Shown: piece by piece, positions 54,659-62,319 of the stretch | Layout: the number at the start of each line of letters is the position of its first letter | How positions within the stretch are numbered: position 1 is the stretch's first letter | DNA from: CAZENU01 sp965222125 | GTDB lineage: Bacteria > Chloroflexota > Dehalococcoidia > Lucifugimonadales > CAZENU01 | DNA length: 64,000 nt | Assembly (NCBI GenBank): GCA_965222125.1 | Contig: CBDCTC010000006.1 | Span: forward strand, 1,488,001-1,552,000 | Direction: 5' to 3' | Program-made: the position numbers and the translations under genes | Notes under the pieces: generated by a model | Told to the model about the DNA's origin: nothing | The model's database searches: none | The model's input: only the letters and a program-made list of their open reading frames with translations

Positions 54659-55237
54659 ATGTCGTCCCCGATCGATCCCAACGAGGTGCGCCTGACCGGT
54701 GAGAATTCTTTCGTACGCCTGGGCGCGGCGGATGCGGTTACGACGCACGCCAGCCACTGGCGGGTGATTCTCTCGCCGGCCGGCTCCGGCCACGTCCTCT
54801 TCTTCAAGAGCGAACTGACCGGGGGCGACCTGAGGGTCTACTCCGACAACATCGCCCTGGCCAGGTGGCTGCAGCGCGACGTCCAGGCGACGATGAGGCC
54901 CGAGTACGGCGATCCGTCGCTTCCGGTGGTCGAGGCTAGCTTCTTCCGGGAGGGGGAGGTCGCCACGTACTGGACCGAGCGCGTCGATACGGAGAACGAG
55001 GCGCTGTCCCTGACCTGGTACGAGCTGGGAGAGGCGTACGCCGTCAGAAACGAGGCGGGCAGCATCCCGGACCAGCCCCACGGCGTGTACAGCTGCATCG
55101 TTCCGGCGGCCCGCGCCCAGGTGACGCTCAACGGCCGCGCCGCGGCGGGCGACGCCTATCCGCGCGACCACGGCGGACGGCCCAGCAGCTCATCCTGCCT
55201 GGCCTTCTCGGAGACCTGGGTCAGGCCCCGCCAGTAG
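54659..55237 (+). CDS. Hypothetical protein, beta-rich
   Basis: This 192-residue protein is preceded by CGCGGAGGTCTGCAG. It contains repeated beta-strand segments (HWRVILSPAGSGHVLFFKSE, LRVYSDNIALARWLQRDVQA, VVEASFFREGEVATYWTERV, LSLTWYELGEAYAVRN). It has no signal peptide and no motif I recognise. Similar proteins of this size appear in SAR202-type genomes as uncharacterised. The C-terminal 50 residues (from about ARAQVTLNGRAAAG) look beta-rich. It lies between DUF2851 and tgt without an operon partner. Confidence 0.6.
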   Translation: MSSPIDPNEVRLTGENSFVRLGAADAVTTHASHWRVILSPAGSGHVLFFKSELTGGDLRVYSDNIALARWLQRDVQATMRPEYGDPSLPVVEASFFREGEVATYWTERVDTENEALSLTWYELGEAYAVRNEAGSIPDQPHGVYSCIVPAARAQVTLNGRAAAGDAYPRDHGGRPSSSSCLAFSETWVRPRQ

Positions 55238-55255
55238 CGGGTACGGCCTCCCCGG

Positions 55256-56428
55256 TCAGGCGGCCCCGCGGGAGCGCCGGCTATGCTCGGGCCCCCGCTT
55301 CCGCTCGCCGCCGGTCCTGGGGCGAGTCGGCGTGAAACGCGCGTGGAAGTCGCGCCTGTACGCTTCGAACCGGCCCGCGAGCACCGCGGCGCGCATCTCC
55401 TCCATCAGGCGCAGCACGAAGCGCACGTTGTGTATCGTAGCCAGCCGGTAGGCGAGCAGCTCCCGGGCGCGAAACAGGTGGTTCAGGTAGGCGGTCGAGT
55501 GCGCGCCGCAGGTGCGGCAGTCGCAGCCGGGGTCGATCGGCCCGTCGCGGTCTCGGAACGGAGCGGTGTCGACGTTGATCCTGCCCTCCCGGACGTACAG
55601 CGAGCCGCCCCGGGCGACCCGCGTCGGCAGGACGCAGTCGAACATGTCGATGCCCCTGGCCACACACTCGACCAGGTCCTCGGGCGCGCCGACGCCCATC
55701 AGGTACCGGGGACGGTCCTGGGGCAGCAGCCCCGTGGTGAACCCGGCCACCTCGTACATCGCGCTCTTCGACTCGCCGACGCTCAGCCCTCCTATGGCGT
55801 AGCCGGGGAAGCCCATCGACGTTATCTCGGCGGCCGACCGGGCGCGGAGGTCCTCGAAGACGCCGCCCTGCACAATGCCGAACAAAGACTGTCGGCCGCC
55901 GCCGTGGGCCTCCAGCGAGCGGGCCGCCCAACGCCCGGTGCGCTCCGCCGCGGCCTCCACCTCGCCCCGGTCGCGGTCCGAGGCCACACAGACGTCCAGC
56001 GGCATGATCACGTCGGCCCCCAGGGCGCGCTGGTGGTCGACCACGGCCTCCGGGGTGAACCTGTGGAGACTTCCGTCGAGGTGGGACTTGAAGACGATGC
56101 CGGACTCGTCGAGCTCGCGCATGTGCTCCAGGCTGAATCCCTGAAAGCCGCCGGAGTCCGTGAGCACTGGCCCGGGCCACGACATGAAGCCGTGCAGGCC
56201 GCCGAGACCCGCGACGGTCTCGACTCCCGGCCTGAGATAGAGATGGTAGGTATTGGACAGGATCATCGCCGCGCCGGCGTCGCGCAGGTCGGCGGGGTCG
56301 AGCGCCTTGACTGAGCCCTGCGTGGCGACCGGCATGAACGCCGGCGTCGGCACGTCGCCGTGGGCGGTGCGCAGGACGCCGGCGCGCGCGCCGGCGTCGC
56401 GGGCCTGCAGCTCGAAGATCGAGCTCAT
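55256..56428 (-). CDS. tgt: tRNA-guanine transglycosylase
   Basis: This 390-residue enzyme starts at ATG 56428 (MSSIFELQARDAGARAGVLR). It exchanges guanine-34 in the anticodon of certain tRNAs for preQ1 on the queuosine pathway. Motifs are VLTDSGGFQGFSLEHMRELD (catalytic Asp in TDSGGFQ), ALGADVIMPLDVC, GGLSVGESKSAMYEVAGFTT (second Asp region in FDCVLPTRVARGGSLYVREG), and the zinc site CDCRTCGAHSTAYLNHLF with a later His. Length matches Tgt. It is the last gene of the aroE-aroKB-TSUP-tgt operon, 7 bases after the TSUP gene. Confidence 0.95.
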   Translation of the reverse strand: MSSIFELQARDAGARAGVLRTAHGDVPTPAFMPVATQGSVKALDPADLRDAGAAMILSNTYHLYLRPGVETVAGLGGLHGFMSWPGPVLTDSGGFQGFSLEHMRELDESGIVFKSHLDGSLHRFTPEAVVDHQRALGADVIMPLDVCVASDRDRGEVEAAAERTGRWAARSLEAHGGGRQSLFGIVQGGVFEDLRARSAAEITSMGFPGYAIGGLSVGESKSAMYEVAGFTTGLLPQDRPRYLMGVGAPEDLVECVARGIDMFDCVLPTRVARGGSLYVREGRINVDTAPFRDRDGPIDPGCDCRTCGAHSTAYLNHLFRARELLAYRLATIHNVRFVLRLMEEMRAAVLAGRFEAYRRDFHARFTPTRPRTGGERKRGPEHSRRSRGAA

Positions 56429-56435
56429 GGACCGG

Positions 56436-57269
56436 CTATACACCGGCGGCCTGCGCCAGGAGCGAGGCGCCCATCACGATGAGCATCGCCGCCAGCAGGC
56501 GCATTATCCAGACGACGGGCACCTTCGGTCCGAGCCAGGTGCCAACCTGGCTGCCGACGAGAAAGCCCGCCCCGGCCCAGACGAAGGTCGGGTACCAGTC
56601 CACGTGGCCGAGTCCGGCGTGGACCGCGGCCCCGGCCGTGGCGTATATGGCGAGCGAGAAGACGGACGTCGCGATGGCGATGCGCACCGGGAAGCCGAAT
56701 CCGGCCACCAGCACGGGGGTCCTGATGAAGCCGCCCCCGGTGCCCAGAAATGTGGACACGAAGCCGAGCAGAGAGTTGAACCCTATCGCGAGCCCCTCGT
56801 TGAAATCGTACTCGTAGACCCGGTCGGCGGGTCCCACGTGGCGGACCTTCCGTCTCCAGCCGATGCGACTGCGCTTCGGTGCGGCCCTTCGCTCCACGCG
56901 TCGCTCCACGCCCGTCCTCCGAACGAGCATGTGGACCGCCAGCGCCACCAGCAGCGCCCCCAGGATGGCCCTGAACTGCTCCGGCGCGACCGCGGCGACC
57001 GCGAACGGCGCCCCCACGGAGCCGGGGATCGCCGCGGCGGCGAAGAGCAGGCCGCTGCGACGGTCGACGAGCCGCATGTGGCTGTAGGCGACCGCGCCGG
57101 CAAAGCTGTTCAACGCCACGAGCCCGAGGGAGGTGCCCGCGACCTCGGCCGGGTCGATGTCGAAGAACAGGAGCAGCACAGGCGCCATGATGACGCCGCC
57201 GCCCGCGCCGACCATAATGCCGACCGCGCCGGATCCCAGCCCCACGAGTACCAGCGCCAGCGCCTGCAA
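56436..57269 (-). CDS. TSUP family sulfite/sulfonate exporter-like membrane protein (TauE/SafE)
   Basis: This 277-residue integral membrane protein starts at TTG 57269. It has about eight hydrophobic segments in two halves, each starting with a G-rich motif: GSGAVGIMVGAGGGVIMAPV near the N-terminus, and LGFVSTFLGTGGGFIRTPVL in the second half. A charged cytosolic loop (RRTGVERRVERRAAPKRSR) links them. The family exports or takes up sulfite, sulfonates or other anions. It is in the operon between aroKB (26-bp gap) and tgt, which gives no direct clue to substrate. Confidence 0.85.
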   Translation of the reverse strand: MQALALVLVGLGSGAVGIMVGAGGGVIMAPVLLLFFDIDPAEVAGTSLGLVALNSFAGAVAYSHMRLVDRRSGLLFAAAAIPGSVGAPFAVAAVAPEQFRAILGALLVALAVHMLVRRTGVERRVERRAAPKRSRIGWRRKVRHVGPADRVYEYDFNEGLAIGFNSLLGFVSTFLGTGGGFIRTPVLVAGFGFPVRIAIATSVFSLAIYATAGAAVHAGLGHVDWYPTFVWAGAGFLVGSQVGTWLGPKVPVVWIMRLLAAMLIVMGASLLAQAAGV

Positions 57270-57295
57270 GTCTGCTCAGCACCCGTTGGCCGGAG

Positions 57296-58945
57296 TCACC
57301 GGCAGACGCTGTCGAGCGCGGCGTCCACGAGCGCGGCCGGAACGTCCCGCCGGGTCGTCGCCCGGCCGATCCGCTCCAGCAGCACCCAGCGGATCACGCC
57401 CTCGGAGGTCTTCTTGTCCATGCTCATCGCAGCGCGGACCGCCCGCGGGTCGACTCCCTCGACCGACGCGGGCAGTCCGTACCGGTCGATAACGGCCCGC
57501 TGCCTCGAGACGTCCTCCGGAGATAGCATGCCCAGCTCCCGCGCGATGAAGGCGGCGGCCGCCATGCCCGCCGCCACGGCCTCGCCGTGCAGGTATCGTC
57601 CATACCCGGCTGCGGCCTCGACGGCGTGCCCGACGGTGTGCCCGTAGTTGAGCAGCACCCTGAGGCCCAGCGTCTCCTTCTCGTCCTTGGAGACGACCCT
57701 CGCCTTGACGGCCGCGCTCCGTCTGATCGCTTCGGTGGCAGACTCCTCGTCCAGGTCCAGGATGCGTCCGGCTTGCTCTTCGAGAAGGCGCAGCAGGTCC
57801 TCGTCCAGGATGAGTCCGTGCTTGACGGCCTCCGCCCAGCCGGCCGCGGCCTCGCGTCTCGGCAGGCTGGCCAGGGTCCGCGCGTCCTCCAGCACGAAGC
57901 TGGGCTGGTGGAAGGCCCCGACCAGGTTCTTGCCCTGAGGCAGGTCGACGGCCGTCTTGCCGCCGATGGCGGAGTCCATCATCGCGAGCACCGTCGTCGG
58001 CACGTGGGCGAGGCGCATGCCCCTGGCGTAGGTGGCCGCCACGAAGCCGGCCAGATCGCCTACGACTCCGCCTCCCACCGCGACGAGCAGGTGCCCCCGC
58101 TCAGCGCGAAGCCCGGCGAGCCAGTCGTACAGGTGGCCCGCGCTCCGCAGCGTCTTGGTCTGCTCCCCGGGCGGCAGCACGAAAATGTGCGTGACGATCC
58201 CCGCGGCCTCCATCGACGTCTGCGCGCGCTTGGCGTGCCGGTAGGCGCCCTGGTCGGTCACCACGTAGGCCGTGGCCGGCGACACGGCGCGCTCGGCGCG
58301 CTCTCCGAGCTCGTCGAGAATGCCCCATCCCGCCCAGATCGGGTAGTCGCCGGCCGACGTGCGGACCACCGCGGACAGGTCGCCGTAGGCAGCGTGCGCG
58401 GCGTGTTCGGCGCTGTCTCCCAGCATGCCCCAGGCGCGCACGACCTCCGCGGCGGCCCGGACGGAATCGAGGCGGTCCGTCGACACCGTCCAGTCGCACC
58501 TGGCGTAGTCGGCCTGGCGGCTGGCCTTGAGCGACACGATCCGGCCCAGGGGATCGTGATCGTCGAGCATCGGGCGGACGACGCGGCCGCCCGTTTCACG
58601 CTGCTCCTTGAGACGCCGGTACAGCACCTCGGGCGCCGCTTCGAGGCACACGACTATTCCGGACTCGCTCATTAGGCGGCGGTTGCGCTCGAAGACGACG
58701 ACTCCGCCGCCCGTCGACACGACCTGGTTCTCGCCGCCGCAGACTTCGGCCAGCCGGGCGTGCTCCATGTCCCTGAAGGCGGCCTCGCCGTCGCGTTCGA
58801 AGATGTCCTCGATGGAGCGTCCCGCCGCGGCGACGATCTCCTCGTCGACGTCGACGAACCGCCAGCCCAGGGTGCGGGCCACCTCGCGGCCCACCGTGGT
58901 CTTCCCGGAGCCCGAGAAGCCGGTGATGAAGATGTTGCGCTTCAC
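57296..58945 (-). CDS. aroKB: Bifunctional shikimate kinase / 3-dehydroquinate synthase
   Basis: This 549-residue fusion carries two shikimate-pathway enzymes. Residues about 1-170 are shikimate kinase: Walker A GFSGSGKTTVGRE, then VDVDEEIVAAAGRSIEDIF, and the STGGGVVVFERN loop. Residues about 190-549 are 3-dehydroquinate synthase: PPGEQTKTLRSAGHLYDWLA, VGGGVVGDLAGFVAATYARG, SAIGGKTAVDLPQGKNLVGA (NAD/metal), AAGWAEAVKHGLILDED and LLNYGHTVGHAVEAAAGYGR (metal His). GTG 58945 gives the classical start KRNIFITGFSGSGKTT; GTG 58957 overlaps aroE's stop and is an alternative. It follows aroE. Confidence 0.95.
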   Translation of the reverse strand: MKRNIFITGFSGSGKTTVGREVARTLGWRFVDVDEEIVAAAGRSIEDIFERDGEAAFRDMEHARLAEVCGGENQVVSTGGGVVVFERNRRLMSESGIVVCLEAAPEVLYRRLKEQRETGGRVVRPMLDDHDPLGRIVSLKASRQADYARCDWTVSTDRLDSVRAAAEVVRAWGMLGDSAEHAAHAAYGDLSAVVRTSAGDYPIWAGWGILDELGERAERAVSPATAYVVTDQGAYRHAKRAQTSMEAAGIVTHIFVLPPGEQTKTLRSAGHLYDWLAGLRAERGHLLVAVGGGVVGDLAGFVAATYARGMRLAHVPTTVLAMMDSAIGGKTAVDLPQGKNLVGAFHQPSFVLEDARTLASLPRREAAAGWAEAVKHGLILDEDLLRLLEEQAGRILDLDEESATEAIRRSAAVKARVVSKDEKETLGLRVLLNYGHTVGHAVEAAAGYGRYLHGEAVAAGMAAAAFIARELGMLSPEDVSRQRAVIDRYGLPASVEGVDPRAVRAAMSMDKKTSEGVIRWVLLERIGRATTRRDVPAALVDAALDSVCR

Positions 58946-58953
58946 GCCGTGAC

Positions 58954-59817
58954 TCACTCCGCCATCGTCTGTGCGGCTATAGCCTCTTCCGCGGCCCTGA
59001 ACATCACCGGCACCGGGGCCTCGACGCCCGTCCACATCCGGAACGAGGCCGCCCCCTGAAACACCAGCATCGGCAGGCCGCCGACCGGATGCGCCCCCGC
59101 CTCGGCGGCCTGTCTGAGCAGGGGAGTCTCGGTCGGCGTATAGACCATGTCGAACACTACAGATCCGGGCCGGATGACGCCCTCCGGCAGGGGGCTCTCT
59201 CCTTCGGCAGGGCCGTGCCTCATCCCCACCGACGTCGCGTTGACGATCAGGTCCGCCGCTTCGCAGACCTCCGTCAGCGCGTTGGCGTCTGCGGCGACGG
59301 CTTCCACCTCGCAGCCGTCCCGTCTCGCCTCGGCGGCCAGCGCCTCGGCCCGCTCCCGCGTGCGGTTGGCGATCGTCAGCCGCCGAACGCCGGCCGCGGC
59401 CAGACCGAACGCCGCGGCGCGCGCCGCGCCGCCGGCCCCCAGCAGCGCCGCGGCTTTGCCCTCGGGACTGAACCGCCCCGTCTCACGCAGGCTGCGCATG
59501 AAGCCGTACTCGTCGGTGTTGCGCCCGATCAGCCGACCGCCGACTTTGAGGATCGTGTTCACGGCCCGCAGTCGGGACGCGACCTCGTCGACCTCGTCGA
59601 CCAGGCCGGCCACGGCCTCCTTGTGGGGGATGGTGACGTTCGCGCCCAGGTAGTCGTCCCCGCGCAGGCGCTCGAACTCGGCCGGAAGCCGCTCTGGCGG
59701 TACCGCCCACCGGTGGTAACGGGCGGGTATCGAACAGTGGTCCAGGGCCGCTTGCTGGAAAGCCGGGGAGATCGAGTGGGACAGGGGATAGCCGAACAGT
59801 CCGACCTGCTGAGTCAT
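58954..59817 (-). CDS. aroE: Shikimate dehydrogenase
   Basis: This 287-residue enzyme reduces 3-dehydroshikimate to shikimate with NADPH. The substrate site is seen in GYPLSHSISPAFQQAAL, GANVTIPHKEAVAGLVDEV (catalytic Lys) and RNTDEYGFMRSL. The cofactor loop is ALLGAGGAARAAAFGLAAAG, followed by the NADPH-selective IANRTRERAEAL and VNATSVGMRHG. It is the first gene of the aroE-aroKB-TSUP-tgt operon and lies divergent to the nuoE gene. Confidence 0.96.
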   Translation of the reverse strand: MTQQVGLFGYPLSHSISPAFQQAALDHCSIPARYHRWAVPPERLPAEFERLRGDDYLGANVTIPHKEAVAGLVDEVDEVASRLRAVNTILKVGGRLIGRNTDEYGFMRSLRETGRFSPEGKAAALLGAGGAARAAAFGLAAAGVRRLTIANRTRERAEALAAEARRDGCEVEAVAADANALTEVCEAADLIVNATSVGMRHGPAEGESPLPEGVIRPGSVVFDMVYTPTETPLLRQAAEAGAHPVGGLPMLVFQGAASFRMWTGVEAPVPVMFRAAEEAIAAQTMAE

Positions 59818-59977
59818 CGGGGCGCCACGCCGGCCAGTATATCAGCGCCCCGAGCCGATGAACAGGAAACGCCCGATGGTGTAGGTGTTCAGACTTTCTC
59901 TGAAAATAGCCCCTGGCCGACATGCCGGTGCAGCCTCATTTTCGTGGTTGGTGAACAGCCGGCCGCCGGCGCCAGGA

Positions 59978-60006
59978 TTGGCGGCCAAGGGGCACTGTGA
60001 TATCAT
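59978..60006 (+). promoter_or_regulatory. Candidate promoter of the nuoE-nuoF-fdhA-like operon
   Basis: TTGGCG (59978-59983), a 17-base spacer and TATCAT (60001-60006) give a good sigma-70-type match. Predicted start of transcription is about 60013, upstream of GTG 60050 and downstream of the alternative GTG at 60008. The same 200-bp region holds a partial family A left end at 59941-59960. Confidence 0.5.
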
Positions 60007-60049
60007 TGTGACGCTCGTAGCAAACTCCCCCCGAGGCTGCTCTGCTGAC

Positions 60050-60529
60050 GTGTCTAGCGACGAACTGAGGGAACGTACACGCACAGCTCTGGCCTCTCAG
60101 AAGCGGCCGACGATTACCGTCCTATCATCTCTTCTGGCGGCCCACGACGAGTTGGGCTACCTCCCGGACGAAGCCGTCGAGGAGGTGGCCGCGCTCACCG
60201 ACGCCAGCATCAACGAGGTCTGGGGCGTCGCCACCTTCTACACGAACTTCCGCTTCACTCCGCCGGCCGCCAATACCGTGGAGGTCTGCTGGGGCCCGAC
60301 GTGCCATCTCGTGGGCGCGCAGGCCATTCTGAAGGACCTGCTCGAGCATCTCGGCCTCTCGGGCGAGGGCGACACGGAGGACGGCCGCGTATCGCTGAAG
60401 TACAACACCTGCCTGGGCGCCTGCTCACAGGCCCCCGTCATCAGCGTCAACCACAGACTGCACGGCCGCATGTCCGTCGAGGGCGCGCGCGGCAAGGTGG
60501 CCGGTATGTCGGCCAACGGCCATCGATGA
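60050..60529 (+). CDS. nuoE: NADH dehydrogenase/formate dehydrogenase 24-kDa subunit (NuoE-like)
   Basis: This 159-residue thioredoxin-like [2Fe-2S] protein starts at GTG 60050 (VSSDELRERTRTALA), downstream of the candidate promoter. Cluster ligands are CWGPTC (first two Cys) and CLGAC (last two). The helical front ALASQKRPTITVLSSLLAAH and DASINEVWGVATFYTNFRF are typical of NuoE. It passes electrons in an NADH- or formate-linked dehydrogenase complex. Its stop overlaps the nuoF start (ATGA), so production is coupled. Confidence 0.92.
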   Translation: MSSDELRERTRTALASQKRPTITVLSSLLAAHDELGYLPDEAVEEVAALTDASINEVWGVATFYTNFRFTPPAANTVEVCWGPTCHLVGAQAILKDLLEHLGLSGEGDTEDGRVSLKYNTCLGACSQAPVISVNHRLHGRMSVEGARGKVAGMSANGHR

Positions 60530-62280
60530 CCCACTTCGGCGACCTCAAACAGCGGGCGGACGAACGATGGAGTGAGCTCGTCGCCGGCGACCGGCCGTGG
60601 GTCCGGATAGGCGCGGCGATGTGCGGCCACTCGGCCGGGGCCCTCGACGTGCTCGAGGCCGTGAAGGCGGAGCTCGCCTCCGGGGGCATCGACGCCAACG
60701 TCGACACGGTGGGCTGCATCGGCCTCTGCTACGCCGAGCCGCTCGTCGACGTGCTCAAGCCAGGCGGCCCCAGGGTATTTTTCCAGCGCGTCGCGCCCGG
60801 CGACGTGTCCCGGGTTATAGGCGGCTATCTCCGTGACGGAGTAATCGACCCCGAGCACGCGCTCGGGTACCTGGGCGACGGTCCGGTGGACGGCCTGGCC
60901 GACCTGAGCGCGCTGCCCGGCATACGGCTCCAGGAGCGCATCGCGCTGCGGAACGCCGGACACACGGCGCCCGACGACATCTACCAGTACATAGCCAACG
61001 GCGGCTACAGCGGGCTGAACAAGGCTCTTACCGAGATGGAGCCGTCCGACGTCATCGACGAGATGAAGGCTTCCGGCCTCAGGGGCCGCGGCGGAGCCGG
61101 CTTTCCGACCGGCCTGAAGTGGAGCTTCATGGTCCGGTCGCCGGGGCCGCGAAAGTATATCCTCTGCAACTGCGAGGAGGGCGACCCGGGCGCATACAAC
61201 GACAAGGGAATCCTCGAGGGCGACCCGCACACGCTGCTGGAGGGCATGACGCTCGCCGGATACTCCACGGGAGCGACCAACGGCTTCGTCTTCATACGCC
61301 ACGGGCACGACGGGCCCATCTCGTGCACCGAGAAGGCCATCGAGCAGGCGTACGAGACGGGGCTGCTGGGCCCGGACATCCTCGGCTCCGGGTTTGGCTT
61401 CGACATCGAGGTCTCGCTGACCGGCGAGTCGTACGTGGCCGGCGAGGAGACCGCGCTCATGGAGTCGGTAGAGGGCAAGCGCTCGATGCCGCGGTTCAAG
61501 CCGCCGTTCCCGGCGGCGTTCGGAGTATGGGGCAGGCCCAGCACGATCAACAACGTGAAGAGCCTCTCGTACGCCCCGGAGATCGTCTCCAGAGGCGGCG
61601 AGTGGTTCAAGGGCGTCGGCCGGGAGAGCTGCACCGGCACCATCATCGCCTGCCTGACCGGCGACGTGAAGTACCCCGGGATGTACGAGGTGCCGATGGG
61701 CATCTCGCTCGGCCGGGTCGTCCACGAGCTCGGAGGCGGCACGTCCAGCGGCAAGCCCGTCAAGATGGTGCAGCTCGGCGGCCCGCTGGGCCACATCCTC
61801 GACGACAGGTGCCTGGAGTACGGCCTCGACTTCGACGAGATGAGAAATAACGGGGCGATGTTGGGCTCCGGCGGCATCATCGTGGGCGATGCGGACCGCT
61901 GCGCCGTCGACATGGCCCGCGTGCTCGTGGCGTTCTGCCAGTACGAGTCGTGCGGAAAGTGCTTCCCGTGCCGGCTCGGCATGACGCACCTCCTGGAGCT
62001 TATCACCGGCGTGGCCGCCAACGAGGCCACGCCCGGCCAGATCAAGCTGATGGAGAGCATCGGCGGGACGATGGAGTCGGCGTCCCTATGCTTCCATGGC
62101 CAGCTCGGCTTCAACCCGCTCCGATCGGCCATCACGAACTTCGCGGACGACTTCAGGGCGCACATTGAGGAGAGGCGCTGCCCGTCCGGCGGCTGCGACG
62201 AGCCGCTGCTGATGCCCAAGAACATGCGTCCCTTCGCCGAGGAGCACCGCGAGCTGATGGCCGAACAGGGTGCCGTATAG
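60526..62280 (+). CDS. nuoF: NuoF-like FMN/NADH-binding subunit with N-terminal thioredoxin-like domain
   Basis: This 584-residue protein has an extra N-terminal ferredoxin/thioredoxin-like domain (about residues 20-110, with AAMCGHSAG and CIGLCYAEPL). The 51-kDa core follows: NADH-binding ASGLRGRGGAGFPTGLKW, CNCEEGDPGAYNDKGILEGD, FMN region SYVAGEETALMESVEGKRSM, PFPAAFGVWGRPSTINNVKS, and the [4Fe-4S] site ESCGKCFPCRLGMTHLLEL. The fused layout is typical of HymB/FdhB-like soluble dehydrogenases rather than simple NuoF. It transfers electrons from the catalytic subunit to NAD+ or the reverse. It overlaps nuoE by 4 bases. Confidence 0.92.
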   Translation: MTHFGDLKQRADERWSELVAGDRPWVRIGAAMCGHSAGALDVLEAVKAELASGGIDANVDTVGCIGLCYAEPLVDVLKPGGPRVFFQRVAPGDVSRVIGGYLRDGVIDPEHALGYLGDGPVDGLADLSALPGIRLQERIALRNAGHTAPDDIYQYIANGGYSGLNKALTEMEPSDVIDEMKASGLRGRGGAGFPTGLKWSFMVRSPGPRKYILCNCEEGDPGAYNDKGILEGDPHTLLEGMTLAGYSTGATNGFVFIRHGHDGPISCTEKAIEQAYETGLLGPDILGSGFGFDIEVSLTGESYVAGEETALMESVEGKRSMPRFKPPFPAAFGVWGRPSTINNVKSLSYAPEIVSRGGEWFKGVGRESCTGTIIACLTGDVKYPGMYEVPMGISLGRVVHELGGGTSSGKPVKMVQLGGPLGHILDDRCLEYGLDFDEMRNNGAMLGSGGIIVGDADRCAVDMARVLVAFCQYESCGKCFPCRLGMTHLLELITGVAANEATPGQIKLMESIGGTMESASLCFHGQLGFNPLRSAITNFADDFRAHIEERRCPSGGCDEPLLMPKNMRPFAEEHRELMAEQGAV

Positions 62281-62319
62281 ACCGTCCGTAGACTGGAGCG
62301 AACAAGGGGGTCCGGGCCG

